Assembly (NCBI RefSeq): GCF_021390575.1
Contig: NZ_JAJEJQ010000004.1
Coordinates: 62,001-126,000 of the forward strand
DNA from: Paraburkholderia adhaesiva
Lineage (GTDB): Bacteria; Pseudomonadota; Gammaproteobacteria; Burkholderiales; Burkholderiaceae
Direction of reading: 5' to 3'
Length of the DNA: 64,000 bases
Positions within the stretch are counted from its first letter, which is position 1; the number at the start of each line of letters is the position of its first letter. Shown here one piece after another: positions 27,811 through 36,326 of this stretch. Under the pieces are notes generated by a model. It ran no database searches. It saw nothing but the letters and a program-made list of their open reading frames with translations, and had not been told where the DNA came from. The position numbers and the translations under genes are program-made.

Positions 27811-28536
27811 ATGTTCTTCGTTGAACGTTTCGACAGGAATACGCGCGGGCGGGATCTGGCCGTCGGCGATGTGCACGGCATGTACACCGTCCTCTCGCAG
27901 TTACTTCAGGCAAGCGGATTTGATCCCGCCGTTGACCGGCTGTTCTGCACGGGGGATCTCGTGGATCGCGGGCCCGAATCGGCGCGCGTACTCGAATGGC
28001 TCGACACTCCCTGGTTTCATTCCGTGCGCGGCAATCACGACGATTTCGCCATCCGCTTCCCTGAAGGCACCGTCAACGCAACAACGTATCTTGCCAACGG
28101 CGGCGCATGGAATCTCGCCAATCCTGCCGCATTGCAGCGGCGCATCTCGGCCGCCCTCGATCAGTTACCCATCGCGATTGAGGTAGAAACCGCAGCGGGT
28201 GTCATCGGCATCATTCACGCCGACTGTCCGCTGCCCTCCTGGCAAGATTTCGTCACTCGCATGACCGATATACGCGTTGCTGACGAAGAACACGATCATC
28301 TCGCGAACCTCGCCATGTGGAGCCGTGCCCGTCTCATGGCACAGGACCCTTCGGGTGTGGGCGACATTCACGCGGTCGTGGCCGGTCACACACCTGTCGT
28401 CGAATACAGCACGCTTGGCAACGTGCACTTTATCGATACGGGCGCCGTATTCGATGGCGGCCACTTCACACTGCTCGATATTGCAAGCCTGACACCGGTT
28501 GTGCCTGCTATCCCTCCTGCCAGCCAATCCAGGTAG
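27811..28536 (+). CDS. Serine/threonine-type metallophosphatase (lambda phosphatase family)
   Basis: A 241-residue calcineurin-like phosphoesterase. The metal-binding motifs are in order: GDVHG at 19-23, GDLVDRG at 48-54, GNHD at 74-77, then a later GIIHADCP and VAGHTP. This set is typical of lambda/PrpA-type protein phosphatases, small enzymes common in phages. The ATG at 27811 was chosen because a TGGAG precedes it; an in-frame ATG 24 nt earlier lacks a site. The likely substrate is phosphoprotein, unknown here. It is transcribed with the lysis genes upstream and followed by a terminator. Confidence 0.9.
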   Translation: MFFVERFDRNTRGRDLAVGDVHGMYTVLSQLLQASGFDPAVDRLFCTGDLVDRGPESARVLEWLDTPWFHSVRGNHDDFAIRFPEGTVNATTYLANGGAWNLANPAALQRRISAALDQLPIAIEVETAAGVIGIIHADCPLPSWQDFVTRMTDIRVADEEHDHLANLAMWSRARLMAQDPSGVGDIHAVVAGHTPVVEYSTLGNVHFIDTGAVFDGGHFTLLDIASLTPVVPAIPPASQSR

Positions 28537-28575
28537 CACTGTGGGCAGACTCGCAGCAATAAAACGGCGGTCAGA

Positions 28576-28588
28576 CCTATATCACGTC
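28576..28588 (+). promoter_or_regulatory. Shared 13-bp intergenic motif, copy 1 (candidate phage promoter)
   Basis: CCTATATCACGTC occurs here and, identically, at 60837-60849. Both copies lie between genes, on the same strand as the following gene, and a GGGAAC / GGAAAC-like run follows each. A phage-specific promoter or regulator site is inferred. Confidence 0.4.
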
Positions 28589-28602
28589 TGGGAACAGTCA
28601 CC

Positions 28603-28632
28603 GGGAGCGCATTCGCGCTCCCTTTTTCTTTT
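28603..28632 (+). terminator. Rho-independent terminator
   Basis: A perfect 8-bp stem, GGGAGCGC / GCGCTCCC (28603-28610, 28615-28622), with loop ATTC is followed by TTTTTCTTTT. It lies between the phosphatase gene and the methyltransferase gene and should end the upstream transcript, or act as an attenuator if the motif at 28576 is a promoter. Confidence 0.85.
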
Positions 28633-28650
28633 CCAGATCCGGGATATGTC

Positions 28651-29589
28651 ATGAGCCGCAAGAACAGGAATCCGTTTCCGATTATTGCCGATCCGCACAA
28701 GCACGCCATTGTGGAAGGTTTGCGTTCACTTTCCCAGAAACGCCATCCGTATACCGTTTTCTGCGATTTTATCGAGATCAGTGCAATTCTCCTGAGTAAC
28801 CGCACCGATTTTTCCAATGTCGAAAAGCGAAAAATCCGGTACGCCGAAATCATCAAGAAATACACCGATGATGAACAATCCAGCTTCGCGACGATGCTCC
28901 ACGAGCTTGTGCTGTGTTACCAGCAGCGCGTCGATTCACTCGGCCCCGCAGGACTTCGCAACGATATCGAGAACATCGGCGACATACTTGGCAGCATCTA
29001 TATGCAGCTAGAAATCGCCAATGAGCGCATGGCGCAGTTTTTCACGCCGTATAACGTCTCTACTGCCATGGCCACCATGATGTTCGGCGGCGAAAACCAG
29101 GTACGGGAGATGGTCCGCGAACACGGATTTGCCACGCTCCTCGACCCCTGCTGCGGTGCCAGCGGGATGATTGTCGCCGCGGCCCAGGCCTTTCACCAGT
29201 TGGGATTCAACTATGTCGAGCAGTTTCATGCTACCTGCGTCGACATTGATCCAGTATGTGTGCATATGTCCTATCTGCAACTCTCGCTGCTCGGCATTCC
29301 GGCAGTCATCATCCACGGTAATTCGCTGACGATGGAGTCGTGGGATACGTGGTACACCGTTCCCCATATCCTCGCTGGCTGGGGTAGACGATTGCGACGA
29401 CGGCGCGAACAGGAAAAAGAAAAGGAAGCTATCCGGCAGGTTCAAAGTCTGCTCCAGTCAGCCGGCGAAACACCTGCGCCTGAAGCGACTCCCACCCAGG
29501 AGACCCACTATGCCAGCAAGCTTCGACTTCCGCCGCCTGCTGCCCGCGCGAATCCGGCTCCTCAGACTCCCCGCCCCCCTTCGCCGTGA
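28651..29589 (+). CDS. N6-adenine DNA methyltransferase-like protein without a visible NPPY motif
   Basis: A 312-residue protein similar to type I (HsdM-like) N6-adenine methyltransferases. A helical N-terminal region is followed by QFFTPYNVSTAMATMMF, and the SAM-binding motif I, LLDPCCGASGM, is at about residues 163-173. An acidic motif II-like CVDIDPVCVHM follows. The catalytic (N/D)PP(Y/F) expected after VIIHGNSLTMESWDTW is not seen, so it may be inactive or use a variant site. The C-terminus is Arg-, Glu- and then Pro-rich and probably disordered. It follows the terminator at 28603 and overlaps the next small gene by 80 nt. Confidence 0.72.
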   Translation: MSRKNRNPFPIIADPHKHAIVEGLRSLSQKRHPYTVFCDFIEISAILLSNRTDFSNVEKRKIRYAEIIKKYTDDEQSSFATMLHELVLCYQQRVDSLGPAGLRNDIENIGDILGSIYMQLEIANERMAQFFTPYNVSTAMATMMFGGENQVREMVREHGFATLLDPCCGASGMIVAAAQAFHQLGFNYVEQFHATCVDIDPVCVHMSYLQLSLLGIPAVIIHGNSLTMESWDTWYTVPHILAGWGRRLRRRREQEKEKEAIRQVQSLLQSAGETPAPEATPTQETHYASKLRLPPPAARANPAPQTPRPPSP

Positions 29590-29767
29590 ACTGCAGCCCG
29601 AGCACCTGTCCTTAGGCTTCTGCCTTCATCGATACAGCAAATGGCAGATGGTCGATGGTTTCAGACGCTACAAGGACAGCCGGCGCCTGTATTGTGAACA
29701 GTACAGGGAATGCCAGAAGTGCGGCAAGGTCGAGCTTCGGCTTACCGATGCCCGCAACACGGGTTGA
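29510..29767 (+). CDS. Small zinc-ribbon-like protein
   Basis: An 85-residue protein with paired Cys/His positions (FCLHRYSKW, then CEQYRECQKCGKVELR), resembling small phage proteins with a single zinc ribbon. It starts inside the 3' end of the methyltransferase gene, in another frame. The conserved-looking part is the last ~50 residues. Function is unknown; DNA or RNA binding would be usual for such folds. Confidence 0.55.
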   Translation: MPASFDFRRLLPARIRLLRLPAPLRRELQPEHLSLGFCLHRYSKWQMVDGFRRYKDSRRLYCEQYRECQKCGKVELRLTDARNTG

Positions 29768-29800
29768 AATCTTCTGAACCCCTCTCATTGCGAGAATCTC

Positions 29801-30043
29801 ATGCAAACCGATTTCGAAATACTCTCCGACGTCGACGTGCATCTCCGTGAGGCCGAACAGGCACTTGCCATCGCGATTGCCAAATTTGGCCCGCGTTGTG
29901 GCGGCTACTGGCGATTTTCCGGGGCCTGGCGGCACTACAAGAGGGCCATCGGCACGCTGCTGCGCCTGCGCGACTTCCGCAACCAGCTTGGCAAGGCGAT
30001 CCAGCGGGCGGCCAGTGCCCCCAGCGATCGCTTTACCCCCTGA
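29801..30043 (+). CDS. Small hypothetical protein
   Basis: An 80-residue, mostly helical protein with an acidic N-terminal half (MQTDFEILSDVDVHLREAEQ) and a basic C-terminal half (WRHYKRAIGTLLRLRDFRNQ). It is co-directional with its neighbours and separated by short gaps. There is no membrane segment or motif I recognise. Confidence 0.45.
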   Translation: MQTDFEILSDVDVHLREAEQALAIAIAKFGPRCGGYWRFSGAWRHYKRAIGTLLRLRDFRNQLGKAIQRAASAPSDRFTP

Positions 30044-30120
30044 ACAGGCATAATCGCCCGACCATCGATACCAGGTCACATGAAATTCCTTTCTCCCGCG
30101 CTATTTATAAGGATATCGAA

Positions 30121-31119
30121 ATGCCAGAATCCACCGGAACTCAGGAAAACGAATCCGCAAACCTCAAGATCCGTCTTGAAGTTGTCATGAACCGGTTGCG
30201 TAAAGCGGGCTATCCGGTTTCGCTTTCATCCGATATGCCTTTACGGCTGAGAGTCGTTACCCGCGATGAGATCGCCGTCGCCCACCTGAACCCGGATGAC
30301 GTCGACCAGTTTCTGGCTGACCATCCCTGCGGACCAAGAAAGCAGATGCCCACACCCGGCACCGGGGAGATTACGCAGGCACAGGCGGCTGGCTTCAGGG
30401 TGCATCAGGGACAGGCTGCCGATGGCGCAGAACTGGATGGACGCTGGTGGTGGACACTCAGTCAGCCAGGCTGGGTCGAAGCCGAATCGGGCGACGCCAG
30501 TTTTCCTGATGAGATGGGCGCATGGGCGGACGCCGTGCGCGAACTGTGGCGGGACCCCAGACTGGTCCTGAGCGGCAAGGATGATGTCTGCGCCGAAGCA
30601 GGCGCACAAGCCATTGTCCTCGTCAGCATTCCGGAACTCATGCACCGGTTTTCTGCAGAACAGTCGCTCAGTCCCGCCATGCGCATGGTGAGAATCGGAC
30701 AGGCCATCAAGGCATGGCATGTCGCCGATCATGCTGATGAAATCCACGACACGCCTGAGAGTGCGCCATCAACGCTCGTTTGCATGCTCTCGGATCTGCG
30801 GCACGACTGCGAAGCCAACCAGCTCGACTTTACGAAACTGGTGGGTGAATCGTACACGGAGTGTCAACTGACGAAACACCATCACGCAGCAAAGGAGACT
30901 CCCGTGAACGTGCTGCCCCATGATGCGCAGGAATGCCTGATGGACTTCATCAGTCACCACGGCGATTTCATCAAGGCCTGCCGCTTTATCGCGGATGCCC
31001 AGACCGGTTCTGATGACCGGCTGTACTGGCAGCATCAGATCGACGTTCTTGAACGTATGAAACGCCAGGCGAATCGCGTACTGGATTATCTATCTGGTAA
31101 AACGCCAATGATCAGTTAG
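30121..31119 (+). CDS. Hypothetical phage protein
   Basis: A 332-residue protein started at ATG 30121, which has AAGGA 8 nt upstream; the frame is open further up but without a good site. It is mixed alpha/beta with conserved-looking Trp motifs (GRWWWTLSQPGWVEAE) and a C-terminal helical part rich in His/Glu (LPHDAQECLMDFISHHGDF). It converges with the spike-like gene; their stop codons overlap at 31116-31119. I recognise no family. Confidence 0.5.
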   Translation: MPESTGTQENESANLKIRLEVVMNRLRKAGYPVSLSSDMPLRLRVVTRDEIAVAHLNPDDVDQFLADHPCGPRKQMPTPGTGEITQAQAAGFRVHQGQAADGAELDGRWWWTLSQPGWVEAESGDASFPDEMGAWADAVRELWRDPRLVLSGKDDVCAEAGAQAIVLVSIPELMHRFSAEQSLSPAMRMVRIGQAIKAWHVADHADEIHDTPESAPSTLVCMLSDLRHDCEANQLDFTKLVGESYTECQLTKHHHAAKETPVNVLPHDAQECLMDFISHHGDFIKACRFIADAQTGSDDRLYWQHQIDVLERMKRQANRVLDYLSGKTPMIS

Positions 31120-32030
31120 TGGATGTTCGGCGCGTCGATATCCTCGAGCGACGTGAGTTTCTGTGTGGTCGTATTACCCGTAATCTGCGCATTGCCCTTC
31201 ACGTTCACGTTTGCCGCGATGCTCACCTGACCCGTACCCGCTCCCGTGCTGCCGGGAGCAGTGGTCATGTCGCCATTCAGTTGCAGCGCCCCGTTCTCGG
31301 TAAAGTTGCCAGTGTGCGTGGTGGTAGCCTGGATATTCAGGGTCGTCGTCCTGATATCGATTTCGTCCTGCGCGAACACGCTCAGCTTCGTGGCCATCAT
31401 CTGCAGTAGCGACTGGTCTCCATTGCCGATCTCGAAGTGGTTCTGGGTCGAGTCGAGCACGAGGTAATTACCGATATCGTCCTGAATGCGCAGATATCCC
31501 TCCTTCGTGTTCAGCTGAATCCCATACGCGTAGGGCTCGCCATTCGCTTTCGAGGTGGTGAGCGTCACCAGCCCCGTGTGTGTCGAGACCTGAAAGTAGT
31601 AGCTGTTCGACGGATCCGGTTGCGCTGACTCGTCCTGCGTGCCACTCCAGGCGTGCGTGACCGTCTCGAGCTTGCGCAAGCCCGAATCATCTCCGCACAC
31701 CGTCCAGTAATAGCGGTCGGTATCCGCGAACTGGTAGAGCTTCACGCGTGCACCACGCCTTACATCCGGTGCACTCACCCGGTTCGATTCCCCCTCTCTT
31801 AACCATTCAGCCTTGATCGTGTTCGATGAAGCAACCTGCGTGCTGTAGGCCGCCCCGTTCACATCCGTGCCCGAACTCGATAGCGTCGTTCCGGTCTGGG
31901 TGAGTTCGCCGTCCACGAACGGCAGTTTCTCGATCGGTGTGACCTCCACGGTATTGCTTGAAGGCAGCTTGTTTTCCGCCACGATACCAATGGAAAACGG
32001 CTGCAGGTGAGAAGCAGGAGGATTCGCCAT
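31116..32030 (-). CDS. Baseplate spike-like protein
   Basis: A 304-residue protein with a strong GGAGG site upstream. The N-terminal part is OB/beta-like (GARVKLYQFADTDRYYWTVC). The C-terminal part is a repetitive beta-helix-like run with short Thr/Asn/Gly strands (DIRTTTLNIQATTTHTGNF, VSIAANVNVKGNAQITGN), ending in DIDAPNIH. This resembles the membrane-piercing spikes of myophages (gp5/gpV type) where a beta-helix caps the tail tip, so a cell-puncturing role is inferred. It is flanked by plus-strand genes on both sides. Confidence 0.55.
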   Translation of the reverse strand: MANPPASHLQPFSIGIVAENKLPSSNTVEVTPIEKLPFVDGELTQTGTTLSSSGTDVNGAAYSTQVASSNTIKAEWLREGESNRVSAPDVRRGARVKLYQFADTDRYYWTVCGDDSGLRKLETVTHAWSGTQDESAQPDPSNSYYFQVSTHTGLVTLTTSKANGEPYAYGIQLNTKEGYLRIQDDIGNYLVLDSTQNHFEIGNGDQSLLQMMATKLSVFAQDEIDIRTTTLNIQATTTHTGNFTENGALQLNGDMTTAPGSTGAGTGQVSIAANVNVKGNAQITGNTTTQKLTSLEDIDAPNIH

Positions 32031-32123
32031 AAAACCTCCGCATGATCGTCTGCAAATCAGTCAACCAGAAAAAAATCGCCCAGGATCATCGTCTGAAGGA
32101 GAACTCCAACAAGGAAAAATGAC

Positions 32124-32480
32124 ATGAACGATAAGGAATACCAGGTACATCGCGGAGACCTGATGCTCTACATGGCTACCGTGCCGATGCTCGTTGACGA
32201 GGAAGGTTCATTGCTCGCGTGTTACTGGTCACTGGCACGCGTCACCAGCGTGACGCCCAACGGACACGTAGGCGCATACCGCACGTTCGGCACGCATTTC
32301 GTGAGCAGAGAAGAGCCTGATGAGTGCGCGTTTCTTTCGGCCAGCAAGGTTGATGTCCAGGCGATCGAACGCGACATGAATGCACGGGTGGTGAGACAGC
32401 GAGATGCCAACAGGTTCAAGCTTCCCGACTACGCCTACGAGTACGTGCAGACATTCATGCTGGAGACCACGAAACCATGA
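32124..32480 (+). CDS. 118-residue paralogue family, copy 1
   Basis: The first of three related genes (also 32808-33164 and 33184-33540), each exactly 118 codons. Shared pattern: an early RGDL, then W.LARVTSVT..G.V.AYRTFG.HF, then VD.QAIERDM.AR, then an aromatic-rich end. An AAGGAG lies upstream. No catalytic motif or membrane segment is visible. The tandem arrangement implies recent duplication with divergence. Function is unknown; small beta-barrel regulators or anti-host proteins are possible but not supported by a motif. Confidence 0.6.
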   Translation: MNDKEYQVHRGDLMLYMATVPMLVDEEGSLLACYWSLARVTSVTPNGHVGAYRTFGTHFVSREEPDECAFLSASKVDVQAIERDMNARVVRQRDANRFKLPDYAYEYVQTFMLETTKP

Positions 32481-32986
32481 CAGAAACCCACCGCACCCAG
32501 GATGCCGGAATGACTGACATCCAGCACATCCCCACACAGAAACTGCTGGCAGAACTGGCCAGGCGTCAGGCCCTCCATCAGATGCAGGGTGCGATCGAGG
32601 CACTGTACGACCAGCTCGAACGTACCGGTGCTCTCTCAGGTGACAGCGCCCTGTCCGCCTACCTGATGTACCGGGTACGACGTGAGGCCGCTCTCGTCCA
32701 TGGCACACCGAATGCACATCAATCTGCGCAGTTCTGGCAGGCAAAGATCGATGCGCTTGACGAAGACCAGCGTAATCCCGCCCGCCCTCCCCCCTTCAAA
32801 ACCATTCATGAAAAAGGAAACTTCACCCGCACGGCGCGGGGACCTGATCATCACGCAGGCGACATCGTCATTCGTCCATCTCAAGGAAGGACGGCAAAGC
32901 CGCACGTTCTGGACACTGGGTCGCGTAACATCCGTGTCCCGCGACGGACGAGTGAAGGCGTATCGCACCTTTGGTGTCCATCATGA
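32477..32986 (+). CDS. Hypothetical protein overlapping paralogue copy 2
   Basis: A frame of 169 codons starting by ATGA overlap with copy 1. The first ~110 residues look real: a helical segment (QKLLAELARRQALHQMQGAI) and an AQFWQAKIDALDEDQRNP end typical of small phage helper proteins. The last ~60 codons only read copy 2 (start 32808) in another frame and are basic and low in quality. The functional protein may end near 32,800, or the two may be joined by frameshifting. Confidence 0.5.
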   Translation: MTETHRTQDAGMTDIQHIPTQKLLAELARRQALHQMQGAIEALYDQLERTGALSGDSALSAYLMYRVRREAALVHGTPNAHQSAQFWQAKIDALDEDQRNPARPPPFKTIHEKGNFTRTARGPDHHAGDIVIRPSQGRTAKPHVLDTGSRNIRVPRRTSEGVSHLWCPS

Positions 32987-33164
32987 CAGCCGGCACACAC
33001 CGCTGCACTGTCATCTGGTAACAGCACAGAGAGCTGATCTCGCTGCGATCGCGCGCGACATGACCGAACTGATTGCAAGCCGGTGGAATGCCAACGAATT
33101 CGCCGATCTCGACGCCGTACGCGCTTACCTGCAGGCGTACAGGATCGAACCTCAACGCCGGTAA
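32808..33164 (+). CDS. 118-residue paralogue family, copy 2
   Basis: A 118-residue protein aligned over its length with copies 1 and 3 (ARRGDLIITQ, then FWTLGRVTSVSRDGRVKAYR, then ADLAAIARDMTELIASRWNA). The ATG at 32808 was chosen because it gives the same length and start as copy 3 (MKKETSPARRGDL versus MNRKNKPARRGDL). It lacks a clear ribosome site and lies inside the frame of the preceding gene, so translation may depend on coupling. Confidence 0.55.
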   Translation: MKKETSPARRGDLIITQATSSFVHLKEGRQSRTFWTLGRVTSVSRDGRVKAYRTFGVHHDSRHTPLHCHLVTAQRADLAAIARDMTELIASRWNANEFADLDAVRAYLQAYRIEPQRR

Positions 33165-33183
33165 CAAACTGTCCGCCTTCTCC

Positions 33184-33540
33184 ATGAACAGGAAGAACAA
33201 ACCCGCCCGGCGCGGAGATCTGGTCGTTGTACAGATGGCCGAACTCGCCACCCAGGACGGCGAAATTGAAATCAAACGTTGCTTCCTGACCCTGGGCCGG
33301 GTCACGCTCGCCAACGAAAAAGGAACCGTTATGGCTTACCGCCGCTTCGGCAGACATTTCGTTGACCGGGAAGTGCCAGAGCAGTGCGCGGGCGTCAACG
33401 CCCAGCGCATCGACATGCAGGCCATCGAGCGCGACATGACTGCGCGTATCGCGAAAAATCCCACCGCCAACGAATTCGCCGACCTCGAAACGCTGGAAGC
33501 CTATTTGTGCACGTTCATGAAGGAAACCCGCGTCCCATGA
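33184..33540 (+). CDS. 118-residue paralogue family, copy 3
   Basis: A 118-residue protein, closest to copy 2 (PARRGDLVVVQMAE, then LTLGRVTLANEKGTVMAYRR, then DMQAIERDMTARIAKN, then NEFADLETLEAYL). Its start at 33184 follows copy 2 by 19 nt; its TGA overlaps the ATG of the next small gene (33537-33540). Function is unknown. Confidence 0.58.
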   Translation: MNRKNKPARRGDLVVVQMAELATQDGEIEIKRCFLTLGRVTLANEKGTVMAYRRFGRHFVDREVPEQCAGVNAQRIDMQAIERDMTARIAKNPTANEFADLETLEAYLCTFMKETRVP

Positions 33541-33749
33541 AAGCTAACCCGTCCACCACGTATTTCATCAGACTCGACACCGCCACCGGAATCGCCACCC
33601 GCGCAGCCGACGATTCCCGCCTGCCGCAAACGATATTCCGTACTCCCGACACAGCCGGCTGGACCCATACCAACTCGCTCGCACGTATCCTGGACAGCCG
33701 TCACTGCGAGGTTTTCGTGACGATACTGCCCCGACATTACTTCCCATAG
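33537..33749 (+). CDS. Small hypothetical protein
   Basis: A 70-residue protein starting by ATGA overlap with paralogue copy 3, so probably translated by coupling. The sequence (TTYFIRLDTATGIATRAADD, then ILDSRHCEVFVTILPRHYFP) is beta-rich and without a recognised motif. It ends 28 nt before the Rad50-like gene. Confidence 0.5.
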   Translation: MKANPSTTYFIRLDTATGIATRAADDSRLPQTIFRTPDTAGWTHTNSLARILDSRHCEVFVTILPRHYFP

Positions 33750-33777
33750 CGCCAGCGCCGCGCAGAACCCGGAGGAA

Positions 33778-36315
33778 ATGGCCGTGTACTACACCGCGTT
33801 AATCCTCAGGGGCTACAAACGTTTTGCCCTGAACCCGATCGCGACCTTCATCCTCCGGCCGGTCGAGATCATCCAGCTGATTCTCGGCACCAACGGCTCG
33901 GGCAAGTCTTCCCTGCTGCGCGAACTCTCGCCGCTACCCGCCGTGGCCGCTGACTTCCAGAAGGATGGCTCCAAGGAAATCCACATCACCGACCGGGGCC
34001 ACCAGTACCGGCTCATCAGTTCTTTCGGTTCAACAACACGTCACAGCTTTCTCAGGGATGGCGAGGAGCTCAACCCGGGTGGCACCGCCACCGTGCATCG
34101 CGAACTGGTGCAGCAGACCTTTGGCGTCACGCCCGAGACGCACGAGCTCATGCTCGGCACCGAACGCTTCACCACCATGGGACCGGCGCGTCGGCGCGAA
34201 TGGTTCACAAAGCTCTCCGACATCAACTTCGATTACGCGATTGCCGTCTATACGCGCCTGAAGGACGAATGGCGCAACGTGTCGGGTGCGCTCAAGCTCG
34301 ATCGCAGGCAGCTCGTGCTCGAGCAGGCGAAGATCATTACCCGGGAGGAACAGGCAAAGCTCGACGCCGAAGTCAAAAGCCTGCACAGCGATCTCACCCG
34401 CCTCATTGAGCTGCGCGCGCCCATCGAGCGGCCAGTGGAGGACATCGACGTTGATCGCCGGGCGATCGAGAATGAGCTTCGCACGATGAGCCGGCAACTG
34501 CTCGGCCTTCGCGCACAGGCGCCACCCGCGCTTTCCGGCACGCTTTCCGGCACGCAAACCGGCCTCCCGGAAAAGCTCACCTTTGAGAACACCGGCGACG
34601 TCGACCGTCATATCGAGGCGATCCGCCACCGGATCACGGCACAGGAGGCCGTCCTCACCCGCTGCGTCACCGAGCACGACCAGCTCAGGGAGGCCGTCGA
34701 TGTGCTGCGGCGGCGTGGCAGCGCTGACCTGAAAAGCCTCAGCAGGCGTATCTCGCAGCTGCAGGACGCCCGCCATCAACTCCTCGCCGCGCGGCGTCTG
34801 AAGCTCGAGGGGTTCGAGGCCACCGCAGCCATGCAGACGTTCACGTCCATCAGTGAGACGCTGGCAGAAAAACTCGCGACGCTGCCCGCCATCGGGGAGG
34901 GACACTACAGTGCGGCGCTTCTGAAGCAGGAACGCGAGCGCGTCCTGAAGCTCCGGGAGGCGCGCACGCAGTCCATGCGGCAGCTCGCGAGCCTGCAGGC
35001 GAAAAAGCTGCACGCCGAGCAGCATCGTGCGCAGGGCAGCATCACCTGTCCGAAGTGTCGTCATGTCTTCACGCAGGGCGCGACTGGGGACACGCTGCGC
35101 CAGCTTGCAAAGGAAATCGCAGCGGCCACCGATGCGCTGGCACGGCTGGAAAAGCAGGTCACCCGGGCCGAAGAATCGGTCGCCACGATCCAGGCCTATG
35201 GGGATCGCTACCGCGAGATCCAGCAGATCATTCACATGGCGCCGGCACTTAAATCCTTCTGGGAGCATCTGGCTGATACCAATGAACTGAGACTCGCCCC
35301 CGCGAAGCTCGTGGGCACACTCGCGCTCCTCGGTGAAGATCTCGAACTGGAGGTCAGGGCCGCCACCCACCAGCTTGAGATCGACGAGGCCAGGAAGCTG
35401 CTTGTCCAGTCTGAGCGCCTGGGAGACGCCACGCTTGAGCAGAGCGTACAGAAACTCACCGGGGCAGCGCGCAGCGTGGGTGAACTCACCCAGACGCTCG
35501 CGGCACAGCGCCAGTCGCTCGCGGACTTCACGCACTACCGCAGGAAGCTCGCCGAGGCGATGGCGCTCGCCTCCCGCATCGAAGCGGCCTGCCGCGAGTT
35601 CGAGACACTCACCCAGGAGCAGGTCGAGATGCTGTACCGTTCGACCATTCACCAGTGCATACGCCAGCTACAGAGCGAGCTCGCCCGCAAGGAGGAAATC
35701 CTCTCCAGCCTGAACCAGCAGAAAGCCGTCGTCGCGAGTCTGGAAAAGATAATCGACAGGCGCACGCTTGAGGAAGCGGCGCTCGCGGCCGCCCTCCAGG
35801 AGCTCTCCCCCACTGACGGCCTGATTGCCGAAGGCCTGACCGGATTTATCCGCGTGTTCACGCGCCAGATGAACCAGCTCATCCGCAAGATCTGGGTCTA
35901 TCCACTGGAAATCCGGCCGTGTGTGGCCATCGAGGAAAAGGGCGTCGAGCTCGACTACCGGTTTCCGCTCATGGTGGGCGACGAGGCGAACGTGGTGGCG
36001 GATGTGAGCCGCGGCAGCAGCGGCATGCAGGAGATCGTCGATCTTGCCTTCAAGGTGCAGGCCATGAAATACCTGCATCTGGACGAGGGGCCGCTCCTGC
36101 TCGACGAATGGGGCATCACATTCGATGCCGCGCATCGCAGCGCCTCGATTGCCGCCGTCAAGCAGCTCATGGACACACGGCCCTTCAGCCAGCTTTTCAT
36201 GATCTCGCACTACGCCGCGACCTACGGCGCGTTCAGCAACGTCCAGACGTGCGTACTGGATGCGCGCAACATCGCGGTGCCCAAAGTCTACAACACGCAC
36301 GTCACCATGACCTGA
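33778..36315 (+). CDS. Rad50/SbcC-like ATPase (T4 gp46-type recombination nuclease subunit)
   Basis: An 845-residue ABC-type ATPase of the SMC/Rad50 group. Walker A GTNGSGKS is at 37-44. A first coiled coil (~150-410) leads to a zinc-hook CPKC (C424, C427), and a second coiled coil runs to ~690. The signature motif SRGSSGMQE is near 744 and Walker B LLLDEW has D776-E777. A His-containing switch (MISHYAA) follows. In T4, gp46 pairs with the gp47 nuclease to resect DNA ends for recombination-dependent replication. No Mre11/SbcD-like partner is in the window. A GGAGGAA precedes the start. It is probably co-transcribed with the small genes upstream. Confidence 0.88.
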   Translation: MAVYYTALILRGYKRFALNPIATFILRPVEIIQLILGTNGSGKSSLLRELSPLPAVAADFQKDGSKEIHITDRGHQYRLISSFGSTTRHSFLRDGEELNPGGTATVHRELVQQTFGVTPETHELMLGTERFTTMGPARRREWFTKLSDINFDYAIAVYTRLKDEWRNVSGALKLDRRQLVLEQAKIITREEQAKLDAEVKSLHSDLTRLIELRAPIERPVEDIDVDRRAIENELRTMSRQLLGLRAQAPPALSGTLSGTQTGLPEKLTFENTGDVDRHIEAIRHRITAQEAVLTRCVTEHDQLREAVDVLRRRGSADLKSLSRRISQLQDARHQLLAARRLKLEGFEATAAMQTFTSISETLAEKLATLPAIGEGHYSAALLKQERERVLKLREARTQSMRQLASLQAKKLHAEQHRAQGSITCPKCRHVFTQGATGDTLRQLAKEIAAATDALARLEKQVTRAEESVATIQAYGDRYREIQQIIHMAPALKSFWEHLADTNELRLAPAKLVGTLALLGEDLELEVRAATHQLEIDEARKLLVQSERLGDATLEQSVQKLTGAARSVGELTQTLAAQRQSLADFTHYRRKLAEAMALASRIEAACREFETLTQEQVEMLYRSTIHQCIRQLQSELARKEEILSSLNQQKAVVASLEKIIDRRTLEEAALAAALQELSPTDGLIAEGLTGFIRVFTRQMNQLIRKIWVYPLEIRPCVAIEEKGVELDYRFPLMVGDEANVVADVSRGSSGMQEIVDLAFKVQAMKYLHLDEGPLLLDEWGITFDAAHRSASIAAVKQLMDTRPFSQLFMISHYAATYGAFSNVQTCVLDARNIAVPKVYNTHVTMT

Positions 36316-36326
36316 GTGGGGAAGAC

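Noticed and set aside
34030..35652. 540-codon minus-strand frame opposite the Rad50-like gene
   Set aside because: Composition is a complement artefact; the plus strand carries Walker A, zinc hook, signature and Walker B in order.
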